In this document: piece after piece, positions 15,577 through 26,189 of the stretch
Numbering within the stretch: the first letter of the stretch is position 1
How the letters are laid out: each line of letters starts with the position of its first letter
Source: Bacteroidota bacterium
Lineage (GTDB): Bacteria; Bacteroidota; Bacteroidia; Bacteroidales; JAAUTT01
Length of the DNA: 33,051 nucleotides
Assembly (NCBI GenBank): GCA_020048915.1
Contig: JAIFLU010000036.1
Location: forward strand, 1 to 33,051
Reading direction: 5' to 3'
Notes under the pieces: generated by a model
Database searches by the model: none
Told to the model about the DNA's origin: nothing
The model's input: only the letters and a program-made list of their open reading frames with translations
Position numbers and translations under genes: made by a program

Positions 15577-18500
15577 ATGTCGCAGAATAAACCTGAAAGA
15601 ATTAGTTTTGCTTCCACTAAGAACCAATTGGAATATCCCGATTTTCTGGAAGTACAATTAAAGTCTTTTTACGACTTTTTTCAAATAGACACCCCGTCTG
15701 AAAATCGCAAAAATGAGGGATTATTTAAAGTTTTTGCTGAAAATTTCCCTATTACCGATACCAGAAATAACTTCGTTCTCGAATTTATTGATTATTTTAT
15801 TGATCCTCCCCGTTATACCATTGAAGAATGTATTGACCGGGGGCTGACTTACAGTGTGCCCCTTAAAGCAAAATTAAAGCTTTATTGTACCGATCCCGAG
15901 CATGAAGATTTCGACACAGTAATCCAGGATGTTTATTTGGGTACTGTTCCTTATATGACTCCCAGGGCATCCTTTGTTGTTAATGGTGCCGAAAGGGTTG
16001 TAGTATCGCAATTACACCGTTCCCCCGGTGTGTTTTTTGGACAGAGTGTACACGCAAATGGTACAAAATTGTACTCTGCCCGTATTATACCTTTCAAAGG
16101 TTCATGGATCGAATTTGCTACTGACATCAACAGTGTTATGTATGCCTATATCGATCGTAAAAAGAAATTACCTGTTACTACATTGCTTCGTGCAATTGGT
16201 TATGAAGCAGATAAAGATATATTGGCTATTTTCGACCTGGCTGACGAATTTAAAGTTTCAAAAACCGGTTTAAAAAAGGTTGTTGGACGTAAATTAGCAG
16301 CCCGTGTTCTTAAATCGTGGATAGAAGACTTCGTGGATGAAGATACTGGCGAAGTTGTTTCTATTGAACGTAACGAAATTGTGATAGACCGTGAAACTGT
16401 TATTGAGAACGATCATATTGATTTAATTGTTGATTCGGGATCACAAACTATATTGTTACATAAGGAAAACCAAAATCTTTCCGATTTTGCTATTATTTAT
16501 AACACCCTGCAAAAGGATCCCTGTAACTCCGAAAAAGAAGCTGTATTGCACATTTACAGACAGCTGCGTAACTCTGAGCCACCTGATGAAGCCACAGCGC
16601 GTGATGTTATCGATAAGCTTTTCTTTTCTGATAAACGTTACGATCTTGGAGATGTTGGTCGTTACCGCATCAATAAAAAATTAGGACTTGATGTATCGAA
16701 GGATATCAAGGTACTTACCAAAGAAGATATCATCGAGATTATAAAATATTTAATTCAATTGATCAATTCACGAACCGATGTGGATGATATTGATCACTTG
16801 AGTAATCGAAGGGTTAGAACTGTTGGCGAACAATTAGCAAACCAGTTTAGTGTTGGTTTGGCCCGTATGGCACGTACAATTCGCGAACGCATGAATGTAC
16901 GAGATAACGAAGTGTTTACGCCAATTGACCTGATAAACTCTAAAACACTTTCTTCGGTTATTAATTCATTCTTTGGGACGAATGCATTGTCTCAATTTAT
17001 GGATCAAACCAACCCATTGTCCGAAATGACCCATAAGCGCCGTATGTCGGCTCTCGGTCCTGGGGGTCTTTCACGTGAACGTGCCGGGTTTGAGGTTCGT
17101 GACGTTCACTATACCCATTATGGCAGGCTTTGCCCAATCGAAACACCTGAAGGTCCTAACATTGGTCTTATTTCTTCGCTGTGTGTATTTGCGAAAATTA
17201 ATGTTCTCGGATTCATAGAAACCCCTTATCGTAAGGTTGAAGCTGGCGTAGTTGATTTAACCAATGAAGGTGTACTTTATTTAAGCGCAGAAGAAGAAGA
17301 AGCAAAAGTTATTGCGCAGGCAAATGCTCAAATCGCTGACAATGGAGCGTTCATCGATCAACGTGTGAAAGCCCGTTACAATGGCGACTTCCCAATGCCT
17401 CAAAAGAACGAAGTGCATATGATGGACGTTGCTCCGAATCAAATTGCTTCTATTGCTGCTTCTTTGATTCCATTTCTTGAGCATGACGATGCTAACCGTG
17501 CATTGATGGGTTCTAACATGATGCGTCAGGCAGTTCCTTTGTTACGTCCTGATTCTCCAATTGTTGGAACTGGTATTGAGCACATGGTGGCTAAGGATTC
17601 TCGTTTAATGGTTGTTGCTGAAGGCGATGGAGTAATAAAATTTGTTGATGCTACTGAAATTGTTATTCAATACGATCGTACTGAAGATGAACAATTCCTA
17701 TCATTCGACAACAGTATTGTTCATTATAAACTTCCTAAGTTTAAAAAAACAAACCAAAGCACCTCTGTAAACCTTGTTCCTATTGTTAAAAAAGGAGTAC
17801 GAGTTACCAAAGGACAGATTTTGACCGAAGGTTATGGAACCCAGGGTGGTGAATTAGCTTTAGGAAGAAACCTGCGTGTTGCTTTTATGCCATGGAAAGG
17901 GTATAACTTTGAGGATGCTATCGTAATTTCCGAAAAGGTTGTTCGCGACGATATCTTCACTTCTATTCATATTGATGAATATATGCTCGAAGTTCGTGAT
18001 ACCAAACGCGGTTTAGAAGAACTTACCAGCGATATTCCAAATGTAAGTGAAGAAGCTACTAAAAATCTCGATGAGAATGGTCTTATCAGGGTGGGTGCTA
18101 TAGTTGAACCTGGCGATATTCTTATTGGTAAGATTACTCCAAAAGGGGAATCTGACCCATCCCCGGAAGAGAAACTCTTAAGGGCGATTTTCGGGGACAA
18201 AGCCGGCGATGTGAAAGATGCTTCGCTTAAAGCGCCTCCATCATTGTTTGGTGTTGTTGTTGATAAGATGTTGTTTTCGCGAGCCATGAAAGAAAAGAAA
18301 GGCAAAACAAACGAAAAAACAATCATACAGAAAATCGATGATGACTTTGATAAGAGTTATGGCGATTTAAAAGTAAAACTTATTGACAAACTTTTTATTC
18401 TTGTGAATGGTAAAACTTCACAAGGTGTGAAAGATGGTAATGGAGTGGAAGTAATTGGTAAAGGTGCTAAATTCACCATGAAACAATTACAGGATCTTGA

Positions 18501-19386
18501 TTACGAAAACATCAATCCTCATAAATGGACTACAGATAAGGCTAAAAATGACCAGATAAGAGATCTTTTGCATAACTTCCTGGTTAAGTTTAAGGAAATT
18601 GATGCCTTACATAAACGCAAAAAGTACAATATTACAATTGGGGATGAACTTCCTACGGGTATTATTCAATTAGCCAAGGTATTTATTGCTAAAAAGCGTA
18701 AAGTAAAAGTTGGGGATAAAATGGCAGGCCGACATGGTAATAAAGGTATTGTTTCCAGAATCGTTCGCGAAGAGGATATGCCTTTCATGGAAGACGGAAA
18801 ACCGGTTGATATTGTTCTTAATCCACTTGGTGTGCCTTCTCGTATGAACCTTGGTCAGATTTATGAAACAGTTCTTGGTTGGGCTGGATATGAATTAGGA
18901 CTTAAATTTGCCACGCCAATTTTCGATGGTGCTAAAATTGAAGATATCAATCATTGGACCGATAAAGCCGGAATTCCACGTTATGGAAGAACTTACTTAT
19001 ATGACGGAGGAACAGGTGAGCGTTTTGATCAACCTGCTACAGTAGGGGTGATTTACATGCTGAAATTAGGCCATATGGTCGACGATAAAATGCATGCCCG
19101 GTCAATTGGACCATACTCACTCATTACGCAACAGCCATTGGGTGGTAAAGCACAATTTGGGGGACAACGTTTTGGGGAAATGGAAGTTTGGGCACTCGAA
19201 GCATTTGGAGCCGCTAATATCCTTCAGGAAATCCTTACCGTTAAATCGGATGATGTGGTTGGCCGTGCTAAAACTTATGAAGCAATTGTTAAAGGCGAAC
19301 CAATGCCAAGTCCAGGTGTTCCAGAATCGTTCAATGTATTGTTGCACGAATTGAGAGGATTAGGATTAAGCATCAACCTTCAATAG
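15577..19386 (+). CDS. rpoB: DNA-directed RNA polymerase subunit beta
   Basis: This 1269-residue subunit forms one side of the catalytic cleft. The rifampicin region is intact: S-Q-F-M-D-Q begins at S472, with D476, H486 and S491 equivalent to E. coli D516, H526 and S531, so the pocket has the sensitive-type residues. The following block [16 protein letters not shown] and the C-terminal clamp block [13 protein letters not shown] are complete. The length is typical of Bacteroidota and shorter than the 1342 residues of E. coli. A strong hairpin follows the stop codon. Confidence 0.99.
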   Translation: MSQNKPERISFASTKNQLEYPDFLEVQLKSFYDFFQIDTPSENRKNEGLFKVFAENFPITDTRNNFVLEFIDYFIDPPRYTIEECIDRGLTYSVPLKAKLKLYCTDPEHEDFDTVIQDVYLGTVPYMTPRASFVVNGAERVVVSQLHRSPGVFFGQSVHANGTKLYSARIIPFKGSWIEFATDINSVMYAYIDRKKKLPVTTLLRAIGYEADKDILAIFDLADEFKVSKTGLKKVVGRKLAARVLKSWIEDFVDEDTGEVVSIERNEIVIDRETVIENDHIDLIVDSGSQTILLHKENQNLSDFAIIYNTLQKDPCNSEKEAVLHIYRQLRNSEPPDEATARDVIDKLFFSDKRYDLGDVGRYRINKKLGLDVSKDIKVLTKEDIIEIIKYLIQLINSRTDVDDIDHLSNRRVRTVGEQLANQFSVGLARMARTIRERMNVRDNEVFTPIDLINSKTLSSVINSFFGTNALSQFMDQTNPLSEMTHKRRMSALGPGGLSRERAGFEVRDVHYTHYGRLCPIETPEGPNIGLISSLCVFAKINVLGFIETPYRKVEAGVVDLTNEGVLYLSAEEEEAKVIAQANAQIADNGAFIDQRVKARYNGDFPMPQKNEVHMMDVAPNQIASIAASLIPFLEHDDANRALMGSNMMRQAVPLLRPDSPIVGTGIEHMVAKDSRLMVVAEGDGVIKFVDATEIVIQYDRTEDEQFLSFDNSIVHYKLPKFKKTNQSTSVNLVPIVKKGVRVTKGQILTEGYGTQGGELALGRNLRVAFMPWKGYNFEDAIVISEKVVRDDIFTSIHIDEYMLEVRDTKRGLEELTSDIPNVSEEATKNLDENGLIRVGAIVEPGDILIGKITPKGESDPSPEEKLLRAIFGDKAGDVKDASLKAPPSLFGVVVDKMLFSRAMKEKKGKTNEKTIIQKIDDDFDKSYGDLKVKLIDKLFILVNGKTSQGVKDGNGVEVIGKGAKFTMKQLQDLDYENINPHKWTTDKAKNDQIRDLLHNFLVKFKEIDALHKRKKYNITIGDELPTGIIQLAKVFIAKKRKVKVGDKMAGRHGNKGIVSRIVREEDMPFMEDGKPVDIVLNPLGVPSRMNLGQIYETVLGWAGYELGLKFATPIFDGAKIEDINHWTDKAGIPRYGRTYLYDGGTGERFDQPATVGVIYMLKLGHMVDDKMHARSIGPYSLITQQPLGGKAQFGGQRFGEMEVWALEAFGAANILQEILTVKSDDVVGRAKTYEAIVKGEPMPSPGVPESFNVLLHELRGLGLSINLQ

Positions 19387-19395
19387 CTTTTTATA

Positions 19396-19430
19396 TTTGA
19401 TGTTTTCCACTAAGTGTGGAAAACATCAAA
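19396..19430 (+). repeat. Perfect inverted repeat between rpoB and rpoC
   Basis: Bases 19396-19410 and 19416-19430 are exact reverse complements, giving a 15-bp stem with a 5-base loop (TAAGT). The stem can be extended by four A/T pairs with one bulged A. The downstream sequence (ATATACTTTTAACC) is a poor U tract, so this looks more like an RNA stability or processing element than an efficient terminator. It fills almost half of the 77-base gap. Confidence 0.8.
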
Positions 19431-19463
19431 ATATACTTTTAACCAGGTAAATTAAAAAAATTT

Positions 19464-22400
19464 ATGTCATATAGAAAAGACAGTAAGGTTAAGGCCACTT
19501 TTACAAAAGTAACTATTGGATTATCGTCTCCCGAAGAAGTTTTAGAGCGTTCCAGTGGCGAAGTGTTAAAACCCGAAACCATAAATTACCGTACTTACAA
19601 GCCTGAAAGAGATGGTTTGTTTTGTGAGCGCATTTTCGGGCCTGTTAAAGATTATGAATGCCATTGCGGAAAATATAAAAGAATCCGTTATAAGGGTATT
19701 GTTTGCGACCGATGTGGTGTTGAAGTTACTGAAAAGAAAGTTCGTCGTGAACGTATGGGGCACATTAACCTTGTAGTTCCGGTTGCTCATATATGGTATT
19801 TCAGATCGTTGCCCAATAAAATTGGTTACTTACTCGGTTTGCCTACCAAAAAGCTCGATGCCATTATTTATTACGAGCGTTATGTAGTTGTTCAACCTGG
19901 TGTTAAAGCCGTTGACGGATTAAAAGTAAACGATTTTCTTACCGAAGAAGAGTATCTGGATATTCTGGAAGCCCTTCCAAAGGAAAACCAATATTTGGAT
20001 GAGTCTGATCCTAATAAGTTCATTGCCGATATGGGTGCCGAAGCGCTCTATAAATTATTGGGAAGAATTGATTTGGATGAATTATCCTTCGAATTAAGGC
20101 ATAAAGCTGGAAACGAAACGTCGCAGCAACGTAAGAGTGAAGCGCTTAAACGTTTAAATGTTGTAGAAGCATTTCGTGAATCAAAAGGTGTAAATCGTCC
20201 TGAATGGATGATTTTGAAAGTAGTACCGGTAATTCCACCTGAATTACGTCCTCTTGTTCCTCTTGATGGTGGCCGTTTTGCAACCTCCGACTTAAACGAT
20301 TTATATCGCAGGGTTATTATCCGTAATAACCGTTTAAAACGACTTATTGAAATCAAAGCTCCCGAAGTTATTCTCCGTAACGAGAAACGTATGCTTCAGG
20401 AATCCGTTGATTCTTTATTTGATAACTCCCGGAAATCCAATGCCGTTAAAACCGACGCTAACCGTCCTTTAAAATCGTTAAGCGATAGCTTAAAAGGTAA
20501 ACAAGGTCGTTTCCGTCAGAACTTGCTTGGTAAACGTGTGGATTATTCTGCTCGTTCGGTTATTGTTGTAGGACCTGAACTTCAGTTACATGAATGCGGG
20601 ATTCCAAAAGACATGGCTGCTGAACTTTACAAACCTTTTATCATTCGGAAATTAATCGAAAGAGGTATTGTAAAAACAGTTAAATCTGCCAAAAAAATAG
20701 TTGACCGGAAAGATCCTGTAGTTTGGGATATTCTCGAAAATGTATTAAAGGGTCATCCTGTTTTACTAAACCGTGCTCCAACACTTCACCGTTTAGGTAT
20801 CCAGGCATTCCAGCCTAAACTTATAGAAGGAAAAGCTATACAACTTCACCCCTTAGTTTGTACTGCGTTCAACGCTGACTTTGACGGTGACCAGATGGCT
20901 GTTCACCTTCCATTAGGAAATACTGCGTTATTAGAGGCTCAAATGCTGATGCTTGCCTCACATAATATTTTAAATCCTGCCAATGGCGCTCCAATTACTG
21001 TTCCTTCTCAGGACATGGTTCTTGGATTATATTATATTACCAAACCTCGTCGTAGCGAACCGGAACATCCAATTAAGGGTGAGGGAATGATCTTTTATTC
21101 TCCTGAGGAAGTTATCATCGCCTATAACGAAAAGCGTTTAGATCTTCATGCGATAATTAAAGTTAAAACTGATGACCTGGAAGATGGTCAATTAGTTAAA
21201 AAGATTATCGAGACTACTTGCGGAAAGGTAATGTTTAACGAATTTGTTCCGAAAGAAGTAGGCTATATAAATGAAGTGCTTACTAAAAAATCGTTACGCG
21301 ATATCATTGGTAAAGTATTGAAAAAAGCTGGAACTGCCAGGACTGCAAAATTCCTCGATGATATTAAACATTTAGGTTTCCAGATGGCATTCCGCGGAGG
21401 TCTTTCATTTAATCTCGACGATGTAATCGTTCCACCGGATAAGGAAATCCTCGTTAACGAAGGATACTCGCAGGTTGAAGAAGTTTTAAATAACTACAAC
21501 CTTGGTTTTATCACCAATAATGAACGATACAATCAGATTATTGATATTTGGACGCATATAAATGCCAAACTAACACATATTCTTTTAAGTAAACTCTCGA
21601 AAGATAAACAAGGATTTAACCCTGTTTACATGATGCTCGATTCTGGAGCCCGTGGTTCGAAAGAACAGATTCGTCAGCTTTCAGGAATGCGTGGTCTTAT
21701 GGCGAAACCACAAAAATCAGGAGCTACCACTTCTGAAATTATTGAAAACCCAATTCTTTCGAACTTTAAAGAAGGATTATCGGTTTTAGAGTATTTTATT
21801 TCTACTCACGGTGCTCGTAAAGGTTTGGCTGATACTGCGCTTAAAACTGCTGATGCTGGTTATTTGACACGTCGTTTGGTTGATGTTTCTCAGGACGTTA
21901 TTATTAACGAACCTGATTGCGGAACATTAAGGGGATTAATTGCAATTGCAATTAAAAACAACGAAGAACTTGTTGAATCGCTATACGAAAGGATTCTTGG
22001 CCGTACTACTGTTCACGATATCTATCATCCTTTAACCGGTGAATTACTTGTTGCTTCCGGCGATGAGATCACTGAAGTGATTGCTGAAAATATTTCTAAT
22101 TCGCCAATTGAACAGGTAGAAATTCGTTCGGTATTAACCTGCGAATCTAAAAAAGGTGTTTGTGCTAAATGCTACGGACGTAACCTTGCTACCGGCAGAA
22201 TGGTTCAGAATGGTGAAGCAGTTGGTGTTATTGCTGCTCAGTCAATTGGTGAACCTGGTACCCAGCTTACTCTGCGTACGTTCCACGTTGGGGGTACCGC
22301 ATCGAACATTACTTCCGAGTCTAGTATCACTACAAAATACGATGGTCTTGTTGAAATTGAAGAACTTCGTACCGTCGATCGTGTGGATGAGGCAGGAAAA

Positions 22401-23762
22401 CCTTTCCAGATTGTAATCAGTCGTTTGGCTGAATTAAGAATAGTTGACAAAAACACAGGCATTGTGCTACTTACCCATAATATTCCTTATGGTTCAAAAC
22501 TATTTGTGAAAAATGGATTGGAAGTTAAAAAAGGCATGTTGATTTGCGAATGGGATCCATATAATGCTGTTATTATTTCGGAATTAACCGGTAAGGTTGA
22601 ATTTGATTCATTATTAGAAGGTATAAACTACCGCGACGAATCGGATGAACAAACTGGTTACCGCGAAAAAGTTGTTATAGAGTCCAGAGACAAGACAAAG
22701 AACCCGATGGTGAAAATTGTTTCATCACAAGATGACGCTATAAAATCTTACAACCTACCTGTTGGAGCACATATTGTTGTTTCGGATGAAGAAAATGTTA
22801 ATGCCGGGGATATTTTAGTGAAGATTCCTCGTGCTGTTGGTAAAACTGGGGATATCACCGGTGGTTTGCCTCGTGTTACCGAGTTATTCGAAGCACGTAA
22901 TCCTTCCAATCCTGCCACCGTTTCTGAAATTGACGGTGAGGTAACATTTGGTAAAGTAAAACGTGGAAACCGCGAAATTACGATTACCTCGAAATCCGGG
23001 GAAGTTAAGAAATACATGGTTCCACTCTCGAAGCAAATATTGATTCAGGAGAACGATTACGTAAAAGCTGGTACACCGCTTTCCGAAGGTGCTACTACTC
23101 CTTCTGATATCCTTGCTATTAAAGGGCCTACCGCTGTTCAGGAATATATTGTAAACGAAGTTCAGGAAGTATACCGTATGCAGGGTGTGAAGATCAATGA
23201 CAAACATTATGAAGTTATTGTTCGGCAAATGATGCGTAAGGTAGAAATTGTTGATCCGGGTGATACCAAATTCCTCGAAAAACAAGTGGTTGATAAGTGG
23301 GATTTTATGGATGAGAATGATTTTATTTTCGGCAAAAAAGTTGTTGTTGAGGCTGGCGATTCAAATCTGCGTCCCGGACAAATTATCACTGCCCGTAAAT
23401 TACGCGATGATAACTCCTTATTAAAACGCCGCGATTCGAAACTGATCGAAGCAAGGGATGCAATCCCTGCAACGTCAAACCAGGTTTTACAAGGGATTAC
23501 CAAGGCTGCACTTCAAACACAAAGCTTTATTTCGGCGGCTTCCTTCCAGGAAACAACCAAGGTACTTAACGAAGCTGCAATTTTTGGTAAAGTCGATACA
23601 TTAGAAGGCTTGAAAGAAAATGTTATCGTTGGACACCTTATTCCTGCCGGTACCGGAATTCGCGACTATCAACGTTTGGTTGTTGGATCGATGGATGATT
23701 ACGATAAACTTGTATCTTCCCGTAAGGCTGACGTTGAAGTAGTTGAAGAAGAAGAAATTTAA
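19464..23762 (+). CDS. rpoC: DNA-directed RNA polymerase subunit beta'
   Basis: This 1432-residue catalytic subunit has the active-site Mg motif N-A-D-F-D-G-D-Q at 470-477 with D472, D474 and D476. The N-terminal zinc site has C66, C68, C81 and C84; the second has C819, C893, C900 and C903. The trigger-loop and bridge-helix regions are uninterrupted ([13 protein letters not shown] near 810-820; [13 protein letters not shown] near 930). Its length is usual for Bacteroidota. It is followed after 12 bases by the DUF3467 gene, so that gene is in the RNA polymerase transcript. Confidence 0.99.
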   Translation: MSYRKDSKVKATFTKVTIGLSSPEEVLERSSGEVLKPETINYRTYKPERDGLFCERIFGPVKDYECHCGKYKRIRYKGIVCDRCGVEVTEKKVRRERMGHINLVVPVAHIWYFRSLPNKIGYLLGLPTKKLDAIIYYERYVVVQPGVKAVDGLKVNDFLTEEEYLDILEALPKENQYLDESDPNKFIADMGAEALYKLLGRIDLDELSFELRHKAGNETSQQRKSEALKRLNVVEAFRESKGVNRPEWMILKVVPVIPPELRPLVPLDGGRFATSDLNDLYRRVIIRNNRLKRLIEIKAPEVILRNEKRMLQESVDSLFDNSRKSNAVKTDANRPLKSLSDSLKGKQGRFRQNLLGKRVDYSARSVIVVGPELQLHECGIPKDMAAELYKPFIIRKLIERGIVKTVKSAKKIVDRKDPVVWDILENVLKGHPVLLNRAPTLHRLGIQAFQPKLIEGKAIQLHPLVCTAFNADFDGDQMAVHLPLGNTALLEAQMLMLASHNILNPANGAPITVPSQDMVLGLYYITKPRRSEPEHPIKGEGMIFYSPEEVIIAYNEKRLDLHAIIKVKTDDLEDGQLVKKIIETTCGKVMFNEFVPKEVGYINEVLTKKSLRDIIGKVLKKAGTARTAKFLDDIKHLGFQMAFRGGLSFNLDDVIVPPDKEILVNEGYSQVEEVLNNYNLGFITNNERYNQIIDIWTHINAKLTHILLSKLSKDKQGFNPVYMMLDSGARGSKEQIRQLSGMRGLMAKPQKSGATTSEIIENPILSNFKEGLSVLEYFISTHGARKGLADTALKTADAGYLTRRLVDVSQDVIINEPDCGTLRGLIAIAIKNNEELVESLYERILGRTTVHDIYHPLTGELLVASGDEITEVIAENISNSPIEQVEIRSVLTCESKKGVCAKCYGRNLATGRMVQNGEAVGVIAAQSIGEPGTQLTLRTFHVGGTASNITSESSITTKYDGLVEIEELRTVDRVDEAGKPFQIVISRLAELRIVDKNTGIVLLTHNIPYGSKLFVKNGLEVKKGMLICEWDPYNAVIISELTGKVEFDSLLEGINYRDESDEQTGYREKVVIESRDKTKNPMVKIVSSQDDAIKSYNLPVGAHIVVSDEENVNAGDILVKIPRAVGKTGDITGGLPRVTELFEARNPSNPATVSEIDGEVTFGKVKRGNREITITSKSGEVKKYMVPLSKQILIQENDYVKAGTPLSEGATTPSDILAIKGPTAVQEYIVNEVQEVYRMQGVKINDKHYEVIVRQMMRKVEIVDPGDTKFLEKQVVDKWDFMDENDFIFGKKVVVEAGDSNLRPGQIITARKLRDDNSLLKRRDSKLIEARDAIPATSNQVLQGITKAALQTQSFISAASFQETTKVLNEAAIFGKVDTLEGLKENVIVGHLIPAGTGIRDYQRLVVGSMDDYDKLVSSRKADVEVVEEEEI

Positions 23763-23774
23763 AGCGCCTGTTAT

Positions 23775-24092
23775 ATGGAAAATGAAGTAAATCAGCAAAT
23801 AAACATCGAGTTAAAAGACGAAATAGGGCAGGGGACTTATTCGAACCTGGCGATTATAACTCATTCGTCGTCTGAATTTGTTGTTGATTTTGTAAGGATT
23901 ATGCCAGGGTTACCTAAAGCTGAAGTGAAATCCAGGATAATACTTACTCCGGAACATGCTAAAAGGCTTCTTCTAGCTTTAAAAGATAACATAACAAAAT
24001 ATGAAGCGGCATTTGGACCTGTGAAAGTTGATCAGGGTCCAGGCTCCAATACCATTCCCTTAACGTTTGGGGGGCCAGTTGCTCAAGCATAA
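23775..24092 (+). CDS. DUF3467 domain protein of unknown function
   Basis: This 105-residue soluble protein has no signal peptide or membrane segment. It matches the DUF3467 pattern: an acidic N terminus, Y-S-N-L-A-I-I-T-H-S-S-S-E-F-V-V-D-F, then M-P-G-L-P-K-A-E-V-K-S-R-I-I-L-T-P-E-H-A-K-R-L-L-L-A-L and a flexible Gly/Pro-rich tail. No function is established for the family as far as I know. It starts 12 bases after rpoC and ends just before the operon terminator, so its expression is tied to RNA polymerase; a role with polymerase or ribosomes is only an inference from position. Confidence 0.88.
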   Translation: MENEVNQQINIELKDEIGQGTYSNLAIITHSSSEFVVDFVRIMPGLPKAEVKSRIILTPEHAKRLLLALKDNITKYEAAFGPVKVDQGPGSNTIPLTFGGPVAQA

Positions 24093-24098
24093 AGTATT

Positions 24099-24130
24099 AA
24101 GCCCCGGATGAATTTCCGGGGCTTTTTATT
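24099..24130 (+). terminator. Intrinsic terminator of the tuf/rpoBC supercluster
   Basis: A 10-bp GC-rich stem (24099-24108 with 24115-24124) with a 6-base loop runs into TTTTTATT. It lies 7 bases after the DUF3467 stop codon and separates the RNA polymerase operon from etfB. Confidence 0.93.
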
Positions 24131-24170
24131 TAAAATCGCACTAAATTACATTGCCAAAATTAATTTCTGT

Positions 24171-24199
24171 TTTGTTTTTTTGTATTTGTTTTATATTTG
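24171..24199 (+). promoter_or_regulatory. Predicted promoter of the etf operon
   Basis: An exact -7 box TATATTTG followed by C lies at 24192-24199, 28 bases before the etfB ATG. The nearest -33-like TTTG (24171-24174) is 17 bases upstream, shorter than ideal. The preceding terminator makes an independent promoter necessary. Confidence 0.6.
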
Positions 24200-24227
24200 C
24201 CAATCTTAAAAATTAACCACTACCACG

Positions 24228-25103
24228 ATGAATGGATTGAAGATTATCGTTTTAGCAAAACAGGTACCCGATACCAGGAATGTTGGAAAAGACGCTATGA
24301 AGGCTGATGGCACAGTGAACCGTGCAGCTTTACCAGCTATTTTTAACCCTGAAGACCTGAATGCTTTAGAACAAGCGCTAAGAATAAAAGACAATAACCC
24401 TGGTACAACAATCACCATTTTAACCATGGGGCCCGTTAGAGCTGCTGAAATTCTTCGCGAAGGCTTATTCAGAGGAACTGACGATGGTATTTTATTAACC
24501 GATAGGGCATTTGCCGGAGCTGATACCCTTGCAACTTCCTACGCTTTATCTTGTGCTATCAATAAAATTAAAGAATTTGATATCATAATTTGTGGCCGCC
24601 AAGCTATTGATGGTGATACAGCTCAGGTTGGTCCTCAAGTTGCTCAAAAACTTAATATTCCTCAAATAACTTACGCTGAAGAAGTAATTAGTGTGAAGGG
24701 AAAGAAAATTCGCGTGAAACGCAGGCTCGAACGCGGAGTCGAGATAGTTGAAGGCCCTCTACCTATTTTAATAACTGTAAATAGCTCTGCTCCGGATTGT
24801 CGTCCCCGTAATTCAAAATTACTGATGAAATACAAGCATTCATCAACTGTTAGCGAACGGCAGGAAAAAAGCGAAGATTATATCACCATGATTAACGAAC
24901 GTCCCTATCTGAATATTAAAGAATGGAGCGTTAACGATGTTGAGTGCGACAGAGAGCAGTTGGGATTAAATGGTTCTCCTACAAAAGTTAAGAAAATCGA
25001 TAACATCGTTTTTCAAGCGAAAGAATCCATGCATTTAACGAACAACGATCGCGAAATAGAAGACCTCATGAAGGAACTTCTTGCAAACCATACAATTGGA
25101 TAA
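24228..25103 (+). CDS. etfB: Electron transfer flavoprotein subunit beta (EtfB/FixA family, bifurcating-type motifs)
   Basis: This 291-residue subunit pairs with EtfA to carry electrons from acyl-CoA dehydrogenases. It has K-Q-V-P-D-T at 9-14, N-P-E-D-L-N-A-L-E-Q-A-L-R, D-R-A-F-A-G-A-D-T and the nucleotide loop G-R-Q-A-I-D-G-D-T-A-Q-V-G-P with D128-P136. In ETFs of the human or Paracoccus type this loop differs (a D-D-D-C-N-Q-T-G-like sequence), whereas the D-G-D-T-A-Q-V-G-P form occurs in electron-bifurcating Bcd-ETF complexes of anaerobes, where the site holds a second FAD instead of AMP. That suggests bifurcation; it is an inference from remembered sequences. Confidence 0.93.
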   Translation: MNGLKIIVLAKQVPDTRNVGKDAMKADGTVNRAALPAIFNPEDLNALEQALRIKDNNPGTTITILTMGPVRAAEILREGLFRGTDDGILLTDRAFAGADTLATSYALSCAINKIKEFDIIICGRQAIDGDTAQVGPQVAQKLNIPQITYAEEVISVKGKKIRVKRRLERGVEIVEGPLPILITVNSSAPDCRPRNSKLLMKYKHSSTVSERQEKSEDYITMINERPYLNIKEWSVNDVECDREQLGLNGSPTKVKKIDNIVFQAKESMHLTNNDREIEDLMKELLANHTIG

Positions 25104-25144
25104 TCGCGGCTAATTTCTTAAACTACACTGAAAAATCATAAAAC

Positions 25145-26164
25145 ATGAATAATATAATAGTTTATTGCGAAATTGATGAAGGCAAAGTTGCCGATGTAAG
25201 CTTTGAACTCTTGACCAAAGGCCGTAAATTAGCATCCGATCTCAAATGTAAATTAGAAGCTTTAGTTATTGGAAGTAAATTGGACAGTATTCCACAACAA
25301 CTCTTCCCATTTGGGGTTGATACCGTATATATTGCCGATGATGCGCGACTAGAGCATTATTCTTCCCTACCACATACTGCCATTACGGTAAAATTATTTC
25401 AGGAGCAAAACCCTCAAATTGCTTTAATGGGAGCTACCACCATCGGTCGTGATTTGGGTCCCCGGGTTTCTTCTGCATTACGAAGTGGCTTAACAGCCGA
25501 TTGTACCAGTCTCGAAATTGGCGACCACGAAGAGAAACGTTTAAACAAAGAGTATAAAAACCTTTTATATCAAATTCGTCCTGCTTTTGGAGGTAATATT
25601 ATTGCAACCATTATTAATCCCGATTGTCGCCCTCAAATGGCTACCGTTCGCGAAGGGGTTATGAAGAAGGAAATCTTTGATATGGCTTACAAAGGGAAGC
25701 TGGAAAAGCTTGATGTTGGCAAATATGTTTCGGATACTGACTTTGTGGTTAAAATCATTGAGCGGCATATGGAGAAATCGAAAGTGAATATTAAAAACTC
25801 TTCGATTATCATTGCTGGTGGCTATGGCGTTGGATCTAAAGAAAACTTTCAGTTATTGTACGATTTAGCAGCAGTTATTGGGGGAGAAGTTGGTGCTTCG
25901 CGCGCAGCCGTTGATGCCGGATATGTTGATCACGACCGTCAGATTGGACAGACTGGTATTACGGTTCGCCCAAAATTATATATTGCCTGTGGTATATCAG
26001 GTCAGATACAGCACATTGCAGGAATGCAGGAATCGAGTATGATTATATCCATCAATAACGATCCCAATGCCCCGATTAACAGTATTGCCGATTATGTTAT
26101 TACCGGTAATATTGAGGATATTGTGCCTAAAATGATTAAATATTACAAACAAAACTCGAAGTAA
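25145..26164 (+). CDS. etfA: Electron transfer flavoprotein subunit alpha
   Basis: This 339-residue subunit has an N-terminal alpha/beta domain and the C-terminal FAD domain with the hallmark V-D-A-G-Y-V-D-H-D-R-Q-I-G-Q-T-G followed by P-K-L-Y-I-A-C-G-I-S-G-Q-I-Q-H and S-I-N-N-D-P-N-A-P-I. All are intact. It lies between etfB (41-base gap) and the acyl-CoA dehydrogenase gene (25-base gap), so the three proteins probably work together as a dehydrogenase-ETF system. Confidence 0.97.
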   Translation: MNNIIVYCEIDEGKVADVSFELLTKGRKLASDLKCKLEALVIGSKLDSIPQQLFPFGVDTVYIADDARLEHYSSLPHTAITVKLFQEQNPQIALMGATTIGRDLGPRVSSALRSGLTADCTSLEIGDHEEKRLNKEYKNLLYQIRPAFGGNIIATIINPDCRPQMATVREGVMKKEIFDMAYKGKLEKLDVGKYVSDTDFVVKIIERHMEKSKVNIKNSSIIIAGGYGVGSKENFQLLYDLAAVIGGEVGASRAAVDAGYVDHDRQIGQTGITVRPKLYIACGISGQIQHIAGMQESSMIISINNDPNAPINSIADYVITGNIEDIVPKMIKYYKQNSK

Positions 26165-26189
26165 TTCCTGAACTTTTAATTCTACAACA

